Of a DNA stretch of 64,000 nt, positions 29,450-38,084 are shown one piece after another. The position numbers and the translations under genes were made by a program. Each line of letters begins with the position of its first letter. The first letter of the stretch is position 1. The stretch covers positions 801,644 through 865,643 of the forward strand of contig NZ_VTZW01000009.1 in NCBI RefSeq assembly GCF_009728995.1. The letters run 5' to 3'. The notes under the pieces are model-generated. The model was not told where the DNA came from. It did no database searches and saw only the letters and a list, made by a program, of their open reading frames with translations. This DNA comes from Streptomonospora sp. PA3 (GTDB lineage: Bacteria > Actinomycetota > Actinomycetes > Streptosporangiales > Streptosporangiaceae).

Positions 29450-29821
29450 ATGATCGACCATCTGGGTATCCAGGTCGCCGACATGGCGGCCGGCACACGC
29501 TTCTACGACACCGTGCTCGCCGCCATCGGCGCCAGGCGCATCTTGGACTTCGGCGACGACGCGGTCGGCTACGGCAGGGAGGAACCGGACTTCTGGGTCG
29601 GGCCGGCGGCCGACGCCCGGCAGCCGCGCGAGACGCACGTGGCCTTCACCGCACCCGACCGCGCCGCGGTCGAGGCGTTCCACGCCGCCGCGGTCTCCGC
29701 AGGGGCCGAGGTCCTGCACGCGCCGCGAGTGTGGCCGGAGTACCACCCGCACTACTACGGCGCCTTCGTCCGCGACCCCGACGGCAACAACGTCGAGGCC
29801 GTCTGCCACACGCCGGAGTAG
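29450..29821 (+). CDS. VOC superfamily (glyoxalase/bleomycin-resistance-like) protein
   Basis: A 123-residue protein with one VOC module pair. MIDHLGIQVADMAAGTRFYD begins strand 1 with the metal-ligand His. HVAFTAPDRAAVEAFHAAAV starts the second half with another His. YYGAFVRDPDGNNVEAVCH provides the final Glu. It resembles the stand-alone glyoxalase-like proteins of actinobacteria. The reaction is unknown. ATG at 29450 matches the family start. No SD is obvious, so initiation may be leaderless or weak. Confidence 0.85.
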   Translation: MIDHLGIQVADMAAGTRFYDTVLAAIGARRILDFGDDAVGYGREEPDFWVGPAADARQPRETHVAFTAPDRAAVEAFHAAAVSAGAEVLHAPRVWPEYHPHYYGAFVRDPDGNNVEAVCHTPE

Positions 29822-29845
29822 CGTCCGCGTCGCGGCAGGCCAGGT

Positions 29846-30442
29846 CTACTCGCCTCCGAGCCGCGTCTTCCACTGCGACCCGTCGGCGATCAGCCAGTGG
29901 GGGACCAGTCGGACGGGGAAGGGGGCGTCGGTGACGAACACGTCGAAGTCGACGGCCTCGTTCGCGGGTTGGTATTCGCCCCCCTTCAGACGGAACTCGG
30001 CTATGCCGATGCCCGTAGGACCGGGGGTCACGATCCAGTAGGACTCGATGCCGAACTCCGCGTACTCGCGCTTCCTGGTGTGGCTGTCGCGAAGCACGCT
30101 TTCGGGGGAGACGACCTCGATCGCAAGCAGGGGCGGGGTCTCGAAGTGGCGGTGCGGGATTCGCTCCGATTCGAATACCGACACATCCGGGATCCGGTGA
30201 TGAGTCCGCCTGGAGTTCAGATCGATTCCGGCTCCCTCGAAGATCTCGAACCCATCGGGGCACTGCGCTTCGAGGTGCACGGAGAGGCGGTGTTCTATCC
30301 GGGCGTGGATGGGCATGGGCGAGGGGGACACGTCAAGCCGCCCGTCGACCAGTTCGTAGCGCCTGCCGTCGTCGGGCATGCGTTCCAGGTCGTCGACCGT
30401 CAGGGGACGCGGGTCGGTCTCGCCGATGCTCATGGTTGTCAT
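29846..30442 (-). CDS. Uma2 family (DUF820) PD-(D/E)XK nuclease-like protein
   Basis: A 198-residue protein. YELVDGRLDVSPSPMPIHAR, the region RIPDVSVFESERI and LAIEVVSPESVLRDSHTRKR followed by EYAEFGIESYWIV match Uma2/DUF820. The core residues PD, E-V and K of the PD-(D/E)XK fold are present, so catalysis is possible. The start at 30442 is fixed by AGGAGG 7 bp upstream. Uma2 genes are numerous in actinobacteria and cyanobacteria, and their function is unclear. It is convergent with the VOC gene. Confidence 0.85.
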   Translation of the reverse strand: MTTMSIGETDPRPLTVDDLERMPDDGRRYELVDGRLDVSPSPMPIHARIEHRLSVHLEAQCPDGFEIFEGAGIDLNSRRTHHRIPDVSVFESERIPHRHFETPPLLAIEVVSPESVLRDSHTRKREYAEFGIESYWIVTPGPTGIGIAEFRLKGGEYQPANEAVDFDVFVTDAPFPVRLVPHWLIADGSQWKTRLGGE

Positions 30443-30583
30443 ACTGCCTCCTTGGACGCATGGAGACCAGTGTTCAGACGCGTGTTCGGTTACGGGCGAG
30501 TACGCTGCGATTTCCCTGTGGACGTGCCCGGCTTGCGGGGGTTCGGGGTGGATTCTCCCGCCGTTCGGCCCCGGATACGGCAA

Positions 30584-30611
30584 GGCCCGGGCGGCCGATT
30601 CCGCCCGGGCC
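30584..30611 (-). terminator. Terminator hairpin after the small secreted peptide gene
   Basis: A perfect 11-bp stem, GGCCCGGGCGG with CCGCCCGGGCC, has a 6-nt loop 20 bp past the stop. No T-run. Confidence 0.65.
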
Positions 30612-30631
30612 CGAACGTGCCGGTGCCGGAG

Positions 30632-30841
30632 TCAGCTGACGCCGATGCCCTTCTCCTTGTGCACGTCGACGTTGGAGCAGCCGTCGGGGGCGATGCCCGA
30701 GGCCTGCAGCACGTCGACGCAGATCGGGACGGTGATGTTCTGGATCTCGGCGTTGTTGTCGGCGCTGGCGGAGCCGGTCATGGCGCCGAGGGCGAGGGCC
30801 GTCGCGGCGATCAGTCCGGAAACCGTGGCGATGCGCTTCAT
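30632..30841 (-). CDS. Small secreted two-cysteine peptide, distant relative of the 41-42 kb cluster
   Basis: A 69-residue protein with a signal peptide (MKRIATVSGLIAATALALGA, cleavage after SASA). The mature part reads DNNAEIQNITVPICVDVLQA then SGIAPDGCSN, with two cysteines about 14 residues apart. The order (N-rich start, hydrophobic VPI-C, short loop, G-C-N) resembles the tandem secreted peptides at 41.2-42.3 kb and chaplin-type repeats, but identity is low. GAGAGGA precedes the ATG. The gene stands alone with its own terminator. Function is unknown, and a surface or cell-wall role is likely. Confidence 0.7.
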   Translation of the reverse strand: MKRIATVSGLIAATALALGAMTGSASADNNAEIQNITVPICVDVLQASGIAPDGCSNVDVHKEKGIGVS

Positions 30842-31223
30842 GGGAATCCTCTCGGAAGTACGGGAAGCTCATGAGGGCGGCGGTTCTCTCCGCCCCGCGA
30901 CAAGTAACCTAACGTAGTCGCAGCAGCGCGTCACGTGATTATGGGCAAAACGCCGACGATTATTTTGTCCATGACCTGCGAAGATCCGGCTTTCAGTGCA
31001 GAACGGACGTCTCACCCCCGGGTGTGCGGCCGCTCCGTCGGCCCCGGAGGCCCCGCTGCGGCGGGGCGTGCCGCTCTCCCCGCCCCGCCGGCGAGCGCCG
31101 TCCCCCCGACATGCGAACGGCCCGCGTGCTCCGCACGCGGGCCGCGGGGACCGATCGGTCGGCGCGTCGGGCCGGTTCCGGCCGGATCGCGGGTGCGGCA
31201 GCCGATTCCGGCCGGAGAAGCGG
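30842..31223. other. Gene-free spacer
   Basis: No coding region is supported. The only clear feature is the hairpin at 31119-31143, listed separately. A locally AT-richer patch near 30940-30980 may contain the promoter of the small secreted peptide gene. Confidence 0.4.
31119..31143 (-). terminator. Terminator hairpin after the Gln/Tyr-rich protein gene
   Basis: A perfect 11-bp stem, GGCCCGCGTGC with GCACGCGGGCC, has a TCC triloop ~80 bp past the stop of the minus-strand gene. Confidence 0.6.
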
Positions 31224-31772
31224 TCACCAGCCCTGCTGGCCGTACCCCGGGTACTGCTGCCCGTAGCCGGGCTGCTGGTGTCCGTAACCGGGCTGCTGCT
31301 GCTGTCCGTAACCGGGGTACTGCTGCTGGCCGTAGCCCGGGTACTGCTGCTGATACTGCTGCTGGTAGCCCTGGCTGTACTGCTGCCCGCTGGGGTACTG
31401 GTAGCCGGCGTAGGGGTCCTGCTGCGGCTGAGCGCCGGTGGGGTGCTGCTGATACGCCTGCTGCTGCCCCGTGCTGTGCTCGACCGCCTCCTGGCCGCCG
31501 GGCTGCTGGGCGCCCCCCGCGGCGTCGGGCCGGAAGATGAACAGCCGCGCGGACTCGCCCTCCTCGCCCGCGCTGGGGGTGATCTGGTCCAGCCGCCATC
31601 CGGCCTCCTCGATCCCTTCGAGGATGCGGGTCAGGCCGGGGCGGACCTTGCTGGACGCCTCGTCGTAGCTGTTGATGTCCAGCTGCACGATGAACATCCG
31701 GCGCTTCTGCTGCGCGGCGACCTTCGCGTGCTCGACGACGGTGCTGTCCCTCACGACCTGCGTGACGCTCAT
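31224..31772 (-). CDS. Protein with conserved N-terminal domain and prion-like Gln/Tyr/Gly repeat tail
   Basis: A 182-residue protein. Residues 1-80 look globular (MFIVQLDINSYDEASSKVRP then GLTRILEGIEEAGWRLDQIT, and SARLFIFRP). The remaining ~100 residues are almost only Q, Y, G and P, with PGYGQQ-type units repeated at least six times near the end. Such composition resembles low-complexity sequences that can phase separate, but no function is known for this family. The ATG start is clear and the gene is monocistronic with its own terminator. I do not recognise the N-terminal domain. Related proteins are common in actinobacteria as hypothetical proteins. Confidence 0.75.
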   Translation of the reverse strand: MSVTQVVRDSTVVEHAKVAAQQKRRMFIVQLDINSYDEASSKVRPGLTRILEGIEEAGWRLDQITPSAGEEGESARLFIFRPDAAGGAQQPGGQEAVEHSTGQQQAYQQHPTGAQPQQDPYAGYQYPSGQQYSQGYQQQYQQQYPGYGQQQYPGYGQQQQPGYGHQQPGYGQQYPGYGQQGW

Positions 31773-31921
31773 TTGTCAACCGTACCTATCTGCTCTGTGC
31801 GGCACTCGCCTGCCCGTTGAGCGTTGCCCACCATCACGTCGGCCGAGGAGCCACTCCGCCGGGCACGTCCGCACCCATCATGCCTTCTTTTGGGGACTTC
31901 TAGCCAGAAACCCCCGAACAG

Positions 31922-32584
31922 CTACGATCCGACGGCTTCGACCGCCTCCTTGATCGGCATGGTCCCGCTCACCAGCTCCAGAACCCGGCCGACCGTGGCG
32001 GGCTCGTCGAGCAGGGCGACGATGACCGCCGCGACGTCCTCGCGCGGAATCTCCGCCCGCTCCACCTTCGGCGCGAGCCACACCTGTCCGGTTCCCGGTT
32101 CGTCGGTGAGCCGCCCCGGGCGCAGGATCGTCCAGTCGGCCTCCAGGCTGCGCTGGCGCAGGTCGTCGTCGGCGGCGCGCTTGGCCTCGACGTAGGCGGC
32201 CCACACCGGCTCCGAGCCGGGCGGCGGACCGTCGTCCACCCCGATGGCCGAGACCATGATGTAGCGCCGCACGCCCGCCAGCGAGGCCGCGTCGGCCAGC
32301 AGCCGCGCGGCGTCGCGGTCGACCGTGGCCTTGCGCTCCGCCCCGCTGCCCGGGCCGGCGCCCGCGGCGAAGACGACCGCGTCGGCGCCCATCACCTGCT
32401 CGGTGAGCTGGGTGACCGTGGTGTTCTCCAGGTCGATCACGACGGGTTCGGCTCCGGCTTCGCGCAGATCCGGGGCGTGGTCGGGATTGCGGATCAAGCC
32501 CACCGGCGTGTCGCCGCGCGCGGCCAGCAGCCGTTCGAGGCGCAGCGCGATCTTGCCGTGTCCTCCGGCGATGACAATTCGCAT
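31922..32584 (-). CDS. NAD(P)-binding SDR/NmrA-like protein
   Basis: A 220-residue Rossmann-fold protein. The glycine motif is MRIVIAGGHGKIALRLERLL. DAVVFAAGAGPGSG follows, then YIMVSAIGVDDGPPPGSEPV and AAYVEAKRAADDDLR, with the YxxxK pair. TILRPGRLTDEPGTG and the C-terminal DVAAVIVALLDEPATVGRVL also match the atypical SDR5-type NAD(P)H-binding proteins (YwnB/YhfK-like). Substrate is unknown. It is single, upstream of nothing in its orientation. Confidence 0.85.
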   Translation of the reverse strand: MRIVIAGGHGKIALRLERLLAARGDTPVGLIRNPDHAPDLREAGAEPVVIDLENTTVTQLTEQVMGADAVVFAAGAGPGSGAERKATVDRDAARLLADAASLAGVRRYIMVSAIGVDDGPPPGSEPVWAAYVEAKRAADDDLRQRSLEADWTILRPGRLTDEPGTGQVWLAPKVERAEIPREDVAAVIVALLDEPATVGRVLELVSGTMPIKEAVEAVGS

Positions 32585-32721
32585 ACCCGCAGGCTATTCC
32601 CTCAGGGAACCGGCGCCGCGGACCGCCTCGATCGAGGGCGGCGGCGCGTGGCGCGGCCCGGCGCGCCCCGCACTCCGCCAGACGGCGCACGGCGCCCGCC
32701 GAGGCCCGCCCGGGTGTTCCC

Positions 32722-34263
32722 TCAGCCGGTGCTGAAGCGCTCCCGCAGCACGCGCTTGAGCAGCTTCCCACTGGCGTTGCGCGGCAGGTCGTCGACCATG
32801 TGCACGCGCTTGGGCGTTTTGAACCCGGCGAGGCGCTCGCGCACGAACGCGATCAGCTCGTCCTCGGTGGCGGGCTCCTTCAGCACCGCGACCGCCGTCA
32901 CGGCCTCGCCCCAGGTGGGATCGGGGACGGCGATGACCGCCGCCTCGGCGATGGCCGGGTGCTGGTAGAGCACGTCCTCGACCTCGCGGGGCGCCACCAG
33001 CACCCCGCCGGAGTTGATGACGTCCTTCACGCGGTCCACGATCGTGAAGTAGCCCTCGGCGTCGCGCCGCGCGATGTCGCCCGAGTGGAACCAGCCGTCG
33101 CGGAACGCCTCCTTGGTCTCCTCGGGCTTGTTCCAGTAGCCCTCGCAGAGCTGCGGGGAGCGGTAGACGATCTCGCCGCGTTCGCCGGGCGCGACGTCGG
33201 CGCCCTGCTCGTCGACCAGCCGCGCCTCGACGAACAGCACGGTGCGGCCGCAGGACTCCATGCGCCCCTCGACGTGCTCCTCGGGACGCAGCACCGTGGC
33301 CAGCGGGCCGATCTCGCTCTGGCCGAAGCAGTTGTAGAAGCCGATGCCCGGGTGGCGGGCCCTGATCCTCTCCAGCACCGGAACCGGCATGATCGCGGCG
33401 CCGTAGTAGGCCTTGGCCAGCCCCGACAGGTCGCGCGTGGCGAAGTCGGCGTGGTTGGACAGCGCCGCCCACACCGTGGGCGCGGCGAAGAACGAGGTGA
33501 TGCCGTTCTCCTCGATGCGGCGCAGCAGGTCGGCGGGCTCGGGGGTCTCGACCAGCTCGCTGTAGGCGCCCGCGGCCAGGGCGGGCATCAGGAAGACGTG
33601 CATCTGCGCGGAGTGGTACAGCGGCAGGGCGTGCAGCATGCGGTCGTCCGCGGTGATGTCGAGGGCGTGCAGGCAGCTGATGTACTCGTGGACCAGCGCC
33701 CGGTGGGTCATCATGGCGCCCTTGGGGTGGGCGGTGGTGCCGGAGGTGTAGAGCAGCTGGACCAGGTCGGTGTCGCCGACGTCGGTGAAGACCTCCTCGG
33801 GCGCGTCGGGGTCGCGGGCGACCTCCAGCACCGACTCCTCGGCGCCGCGCAGCGCCAGCACCTCGCGGGCGGGGATCTGCGAGCGGACCTCCTCGACGCG
33901 CCCGGCGAGCTTGGGATCGGTCAGGACCACGATGCTGCCCGACTGCGACAGCAGGTAGCTCAGCTCGGCGCCGCCGAGGCTCTGGTTCACCGGGACGTGC
34001 ACCAGTCCCGCTCGGGCGCAGCCCAGAAACGCCAGCAGGTAGGCGTCGGAGTTGTGGCCGTAGGAGGCGACCCGGTCGCCGCGCGTCAGCCCCAGGCCCA
34101 GCAGCCACGCCGCCACTCGGGTGGCGCCCTGGTCGAGCTCGGCGAAGGTCCACTCGCGGTCGCCGAAGCGCAGCGCCACGCGGTGGGGCGTGCGCGCCGC
34201 GCTCCTGCGCAGCATTCCGTCGACCGTGCTCGCTCTGGTGAGTACCGTGTCACCGGCTCCCAT
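32722..34263 (-). CDS. AMP-dependent acyl-CoA synthetase/ligase
   Basis: A 513-residue adenylating enzyme that activates a carboxylic acid as its CoA ester. Motifs in order: P-loop LLYTSGTTAHPKGAMMTHRA (~180), NCFGQSEIGP, YRSPQLCEGYWNKPEET, WFHSGDIARRDAEGYFTIVD, RVKDVINSGGVLVAPREVED and the terminal catalytic lysine in PRNASGKLLKR. The start at 34263 is set by GGGAGG close upstream. The acid is probably a medium- or long-chain fatty acid, but the substrate is not readable. It is in the same direction as korAB with a hairpin between. Confidence 0.9.
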   Translation of the reverse strand: MGAGDTVLTRASTVDGMLRRSAARTPHRVALRFGDREWTFAELDQGATRVAAWLLGLGLTRGDRVASYGHNSDAYLLAFLGCARAGLVHVPVNQSLGGAELSYLLSQSGSIVVLTDPKLAGRVEEVRSQIPAREVLALRGAEESVLEVARDPDAPEEVFTDVGDTDLVQLLYTSGTTAHPKGAMMTHRALVHEYISCLHALDITADDRMLHALPLYHSAQMHVFLMPALAAGAYSELVETPEPADLLRRIEENGITSFFAAPTVWAALSNHADFATRDLSGLAKAYYGAAIMPVPVLERIRARHPGIGFYNCFGQSEIGPLATVLRPEEHVEGRMESCGRTVLFVEARLVDEQGADVAPGERGEIVYRSPQLCEGYWNKPEETKEAFRDGWFHSGDIARRDAEGYFTIVDRVKDVINSGGVLVAPREVEDVLYQHPAIAEAAVIAVPDPTWGEAVTAVAVLKEPATEDELIAFVRERLAGFKTPKRVHMVDDLPRNASGKLLKRVLRERFSTG

Positions 34264-34477
34264 ACCGCCTCCCGCCATGCGTCGGGCGCCCGTGCCGCCC
34301 CTCCTGCGGCATGGCGCACGACACCAACCTAGGCCGCCGGGCCGCCGCTGGACCAGATGTGCACCGGCCCTGTGGACGACCGACCCGGGCGGACCGGTGC
34401 CGCGCCGGCGCATCGGAGCACCCGAGGCGCCCGGCCCCCGCCGGCTCGCCCGCACATCGCCGGGCCCGCGCAAACGC

Positions 34478-34515
34478 GGGGCGGGCGGCCGCGCGTCCGC
34501 GCAGCCGCCCGCCCC
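34478..34515 (-). terminator. Terminator hairpin after korB
   Basis: A perfect 12-bp stem, GGGGCGGGCGGC (34478-34489) with GCCGCCCGCCCC (34504-34515), has a 14-nt loop 25 bp past the korB stop. Confidence 0.65.
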
Positions 34516-34539
34516 GTGGATCCGGCGCGTCGGACCGGC

Positions 34540-35610
34540 TCAGTCCACCGTCCAGGTGTCGCCGCTGGACAGCAGCGCCGCCAGCTCGGCCTGGCCGCCC
34601 CGCTCCGTGCGGGCCGCAGCGAGCTGGTCGGCCATCTGCCCGTCGTAGGTGGGCCGGTCCACATCGCGGAAGACGCCGATCGGCACGTGCTCGAAGGCGG
34701 GGTAGTCCATGCGCGACAGCGCGAAGGCGTAGCCGGGGTCGGCCCGGTGCGCGTCATGGCGCAGCAGCGCGTCCTCGCCCACCTCGGCGACGTCGGCCAC
34801 CGACAGCTCCCCGTAGTCGCCCGCGACCACGCCGCGGTCGGAGCCGATGCGCAGCGGCTCGCCGTGCTCCATGCGCAGCAGCCGCATGTCCCGCTCGCCC
34901 GGGTCCTTCAGCGGCTCGAACGCGTCGTCGTTGAAGATCGGGCAGTTCTGGTAGATCTCCACGAACGACGCGCCCTCGTGCTCGGCCGCCGCGCGCAGCA
35001 CGCTGGTGACGTGCTTGCGGTCGGAGTCGACGGTGCGCGCGACGAACCCGGCCTCGGCGCCCAGCGCCAGCGACACCGGGTTGAACGGGGTGTCCAGCGA
35101 CCCCATCGGCGAGGACTTGGTGACCTTGCCGGTCTCCGAGGTCGGCGAGTACTGGCCCTTGGTCAGCCCGTAGATGCGGTTGTTGAACAGCAGCACGTTG
35201 ATGTTGACGTTGCGGCGCAGGGCGTGGATGAGGTGGTTGCCCCCGATGGACAGCCCGTCGCCGTCACCGGTGATCACCCACACCGACAGATCGGGCCGGC
35301 TGGCGGCCAGGCCGGTCGCGATCGCCGGCGCGCGCCCGTGGATGGAGTGCATGCCGTAGGTGCTCAGGTAGTAGGGGAACCGCGACGAGCAGCCGATACC
35401 CGAGACGATCACGATGTTCTCGCGGGGCACGCCCAGCTCGGGCAGGAACCCCTGGAAGGCGGCCAGGATGGCGTAGTCACCGCAGCCCGGGCACCAGCGC
35501 ACCTCCTGGTCGGACTTGAAGTCCTTCATCTTGTACTCGGTGTCGGTGCGCGGGACCAGCCGCAGGCTCTTGAACCCCGCGTCCGCGCCGTTGCCGTTGC
35601 TCTCAGACAC
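34540..35610 (-). CDS. korB: 2-oxoacid (2-oxoglutarate):ferredoxin oxidoreductase beta subunit
   Basis: A 356-residue thiamine-diphosphate-binding subunit. RWCPGCGDYAILAAFQGFLP carries the CPGCG cluster ligands, ENIVIVSGIGCSSRFPYYL follows, and the ThDP motif is WVITGDGDGLSIGGNHLIHA with NINVLLFNNRIYGLTKGQYS. The GTG at 35610 has CAGGAGG 9 bp upstream. It overlaps korA by 8 bp. Length and layout match the actinobacterial KorB (M. tuberculosis Rv2454c type). Together the pair converts 2-oxoglutarate plus CoA to succinyl-CoA and reduces ferredoxin. No ferredoxin gene is adjacent. Confidence 0.9.
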   Translation of the reverse strand: MSESNGNGADAGFKSLRLVPRTDTEYKMKDFKSDQEVRWCPGCGDYAILAAFQGFLPELGVPRENIVIVSGIGCSSRFPYYLSTYGMHSIHGRAPAIATGLAASRPDLSVWVITGDGDGLSIGGNHLIHALRRNVNINVLLFNNRIYGLTKGQYSPTSETGKVTKSSPMGSLDTPFNPVSLALGAEAGFVARTVDSDRKHVTSVLRAAAEHEGASFVEIYQNCPIFNDDAFEPLKDPGERDMRLLRMEHGEPLRIGSDRGVVAGDYGELSVADVAEVGEDALLRHDAHRADPGYAFALSRMDYPAFEHVPIGVFRDVDRPTYDGQMADQLAAARTERGGQAELAALLSSGDTWTVD

Positions 35611-37453
35611 GGTCGATGACCTCCTGAACCACGCCCGCCAGTTCTTCAGCCTTGAACGGCAGGCCGCGGACCTTCGTGTAGCTGATGACGTCGACCAGGT
35701 ACCTGCTGCGCAGCAGCATGGACAGCTGGCCGAGGTTGATCTCGGGGACGACCACGCGGTCGTAGGAGCCCAGCACCGCGCCCAGGTTCTCCGGGAAGGG
35801 GTTGAGGTGGCGCAGGTGGGCCTGGGCCACCTTCCCGCCGGCCCGCCGCACCCGGCGCACGCCGGCACCGATCGACCCGTAGGTGCCGCCCCAGCCGAGG
35901 ACGAGCACGTCCGCGTCGCCCGTGGGGTCGTCGACCTGCAGCTCCGGGATGTCCCGGGCGATCCCGTCGACCTTGGCCTGGCGGGAGCGCACCATCAGGT
36001 CGTGGTTGGAGGGGCTGTAGGAGATGTTGCCGGTGCCGTCGCTCTTCTCGATGCCGCCGATGCGGTGCTCCAGCCCGGCCGTGCCCGGCACCGCCCACGG
36101 GCGGGCCAGCGTCTCGGGGTCGCGCAGGTAGGGCTGGAAGGAGTCGTCTGCGCCGTTGGGCTCGGTGGCGAAGTCCACCGACAGGTCGGGCAGCCCGCCG
36201 ACCTCGGGGATGCGCCAAGGCTCGGAGCCGTTGGCCAGGTAGCCGTCGGAGAGGACGATCACCGGGGTGCGGTACTTGGTGGCGATGCGGGTGGCCTCGA
36301 TCGCGATGTCGAAGCAGTCCGACGGCGACTGCGGCGCCAGCACCGGCACCGGCGACTCGCCGTTGCGCCCGAACATCGCCATCAGCAGGTCGGCCTGCTC
36401 GGTCTTGGTGGGCATGCCCGTGCTCGGCCCGGCGCGCTGCACGTCGATCACCAGCAGCGGCAGCTCGGTCATCACCGCCAGACCCAGCGACTCGGCCTTG
36501 AGCACCATGCCCGGGCCCGACGTCGTGGTGACACCCAGGGAACCGCCGAACGCCGCGCCCAGGGCCGCGCCCACGCCGGCGATCTCGTCCTCGGCCTGGA
36601 ACGTGCGCACGCCCAGCTGCTTGTGCCGGGAGAGCTCGTGCAGGATGTCCGACGCCGGGGTGATCGGGTAGGAACCCAGGAACAGCGGCAGGCCCGACAA
36701 CTGCGAGCCGGCGATCAGCCCGTAGGAGATCGCCAGGTTGCCGGTGATGTTGCGGTAGGTGCCGGAGGGCAGCTTGGCCGGCTTGACCTCGTAGGACACC
36801 GCGAAGTCCTCGGTGGTCTCACCGAAGTTCCACCCGGCCTGGAACGCGGCGACGTTGGCCGCCAGGATCTCGGGCTTGCCGGAGAACTTCGACTTCAAAA
36901 AGCCGAGCGTCCCCTCGGTGGGCCGGTTGTACATCCACGAGAGGAGCCCCAGCGCGAACATGTTCTTCGCGCGCTGGGCGTCCTTCTTGGAGATGTCGAA
37001 CTCTTCCAGCGCCTTGACCGTCATCGAGGTCAGCGGCACCTGGCTGACCTTGTACTCCGACAGCGATCCGTCGGAGAGCGGGTCGCTGTCATAGCCGACC
37101 TTGGCCAGGCTGCGCTTGGTGAACTCGTCGGTGTTGACGATGACGGTGGCGCCGCGCGGCAGGTCTTCGACGTTTGCCTTGAGCGCGGCGGGGTTCATGG
37201 CCACCAGGACGTTGGGCGCGTCGCCGGGGGTCATGATGTCGTGGTCCGCGAAGTGGAGCTGGAAGCTGGATACGCCCGGCAGCGTGCCCGCCGGGGCGCG
37301 GATCTCCGCGGGGAAGTTCGGCAGGGTCGACAGGTCGTTGCCGAAGGACGCTGTCTCCTGGGTGAACCTGTCTCCGGTCAGCTGCATGCCGTCGCCGGAG
37401 TCGCCTGCGAAGCGGATGATGACGCGATCGATCTGCTGGACCTGCTTGGTCAC
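35603..37453 (-). CDS. korA: 2-oxoacid (2-oxoglutarate):ferredoxin oxidoreductase alpha subunit
   Basis: A 616-residue subunit formed by fusion of the gamma and alpha domains. IIRFAGDSGDGMQLTGDRFT and PAEIRAPAGTLPGVSSFQLH mark the gamma domain. SYPITPASDILHELSRHKQL, FQAEDEIAGVGAALGAAFGG and TTTSGPGMVLKAESLGLAV mark the alpha domain. The length fits KorA of oxygen-tolerant actinobacterial enzymes (Rv2455c type). The GTG start at 37453 lies behind GAGGAGGT. It is the first gene of korAB. Confidence 0.9.
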   Translation of the reverse strand: MTKQVQQIDRVIIRFAGDSGDGMQLTGDRFTQETASFGNDLSTLPNFPAEIRAPAGTLPGVSSFQLHFADHDIMTPGDAPNVLVAMNPAALKANVEDLPRGATVIVNTDEFTKRSLAKVGYDSDPLSDGSLSEYKVSQVPLTSMTVKALEEFDISKKDAQRAKNMFALGLLSWMYNRPTEGTLGFLKSKFSGKPEILAANVAAFQAGWNFGETTEDFAVSYEVKPAKLPSGTYRNITGNLAISYGLIAGSQLSGLPLFLGSYPITPASDILHELSRHKQLGVRTFQAEDEIAGVGAALGAAFGGSLGVTTTSGPGMVLKAESLGLAVMTELPLLVIDVQRAGPSTGMPTKTEQADLLMAMFGRNGESPVPVLAPQSPSDCFDIAIEATRIATKYRTPVIVLSDGYLANGSEPWRIPEVGGLPDLSVDFATEPNGADDSFQPYLRDPETLARPWAVPGTAGLEHRIGGIEKSDGTGNISYSPSNHDLMVRSRQAKVDGIARDIPELQVDDPTGDADVLVLGWGGTYGSIGAGVRRVRRAGGKVAQAHLRHLNPFPENLGAVLGSYDRVVVPEINLGQLSMLLRSRYLVDVISYTKVRGLPFKAEELAGVVQEVIDRV

Positions 37454-38084
37454 GGGGATCGCCGACCTCCTCGTCGAACCGCCCTATGCGAACGGCGGTT
37501 CAGGTTGGCAGAGTCCTCACCACCACGTTGTGGCCCGGCGGAGCCGGAGGGTGGCCGGACATGGGATTTCGAGCGGGGACCTGGCCTGGGCACCGGCCCG
37601 CGGCCGTGCCGCGGCTCCGACGAGCGCGCCCCAGGCGCGCCGGACGGCGGCGCGTCACGGATCCGAGCGGGTTCGGCAGCGGGGCCGAGGGACCGTCCGG
37701 TCGGCGGTGGCCGGTGCGTGGATGGGCGCTGCGTCAAGGACAACAAGGCTCGCGTGCGATGCGCACGAGGTCCACGTGCCGCCGCCCGGTGAGCGGAGCT
37801 CCCGGGTCGGCGGTCGTCGAAGGAAAAGCGGCCACTCTCGCACTATAGGCGGTCGCTCCCGCCGCGATGGAACCGAGTGGGGGAATTCACAGGCCCCGCG
37901 CGCAACCGGGGGCGGAACCGCCTGCGGAACCGAGGAAGCGGCGTCCTCAAGTCCGGGTCGAGGCCGACCGGAACCGGGTCGCGCCGTGTTCGCCTGCCGA
38001 AACGGGAACGCCGGGGCGCGATTCGCGCGTTTGCTACCCAGAAGTGGCCTGGAGGGGGCCCTGGACCGAGGGAGGCCGTGAGCC
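37454..38084. other. Gene-free divergent region between korA and htpX
   Basis: About 630 bp with no supported gene. Frames present on both strands are Arg/Pro/Gly-rich and lack family character. It presumably holds the two divergent promoters. A TATAGG hexamer near 37846 is one candidate -10, without a clear -35. Confidence 0.5.
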
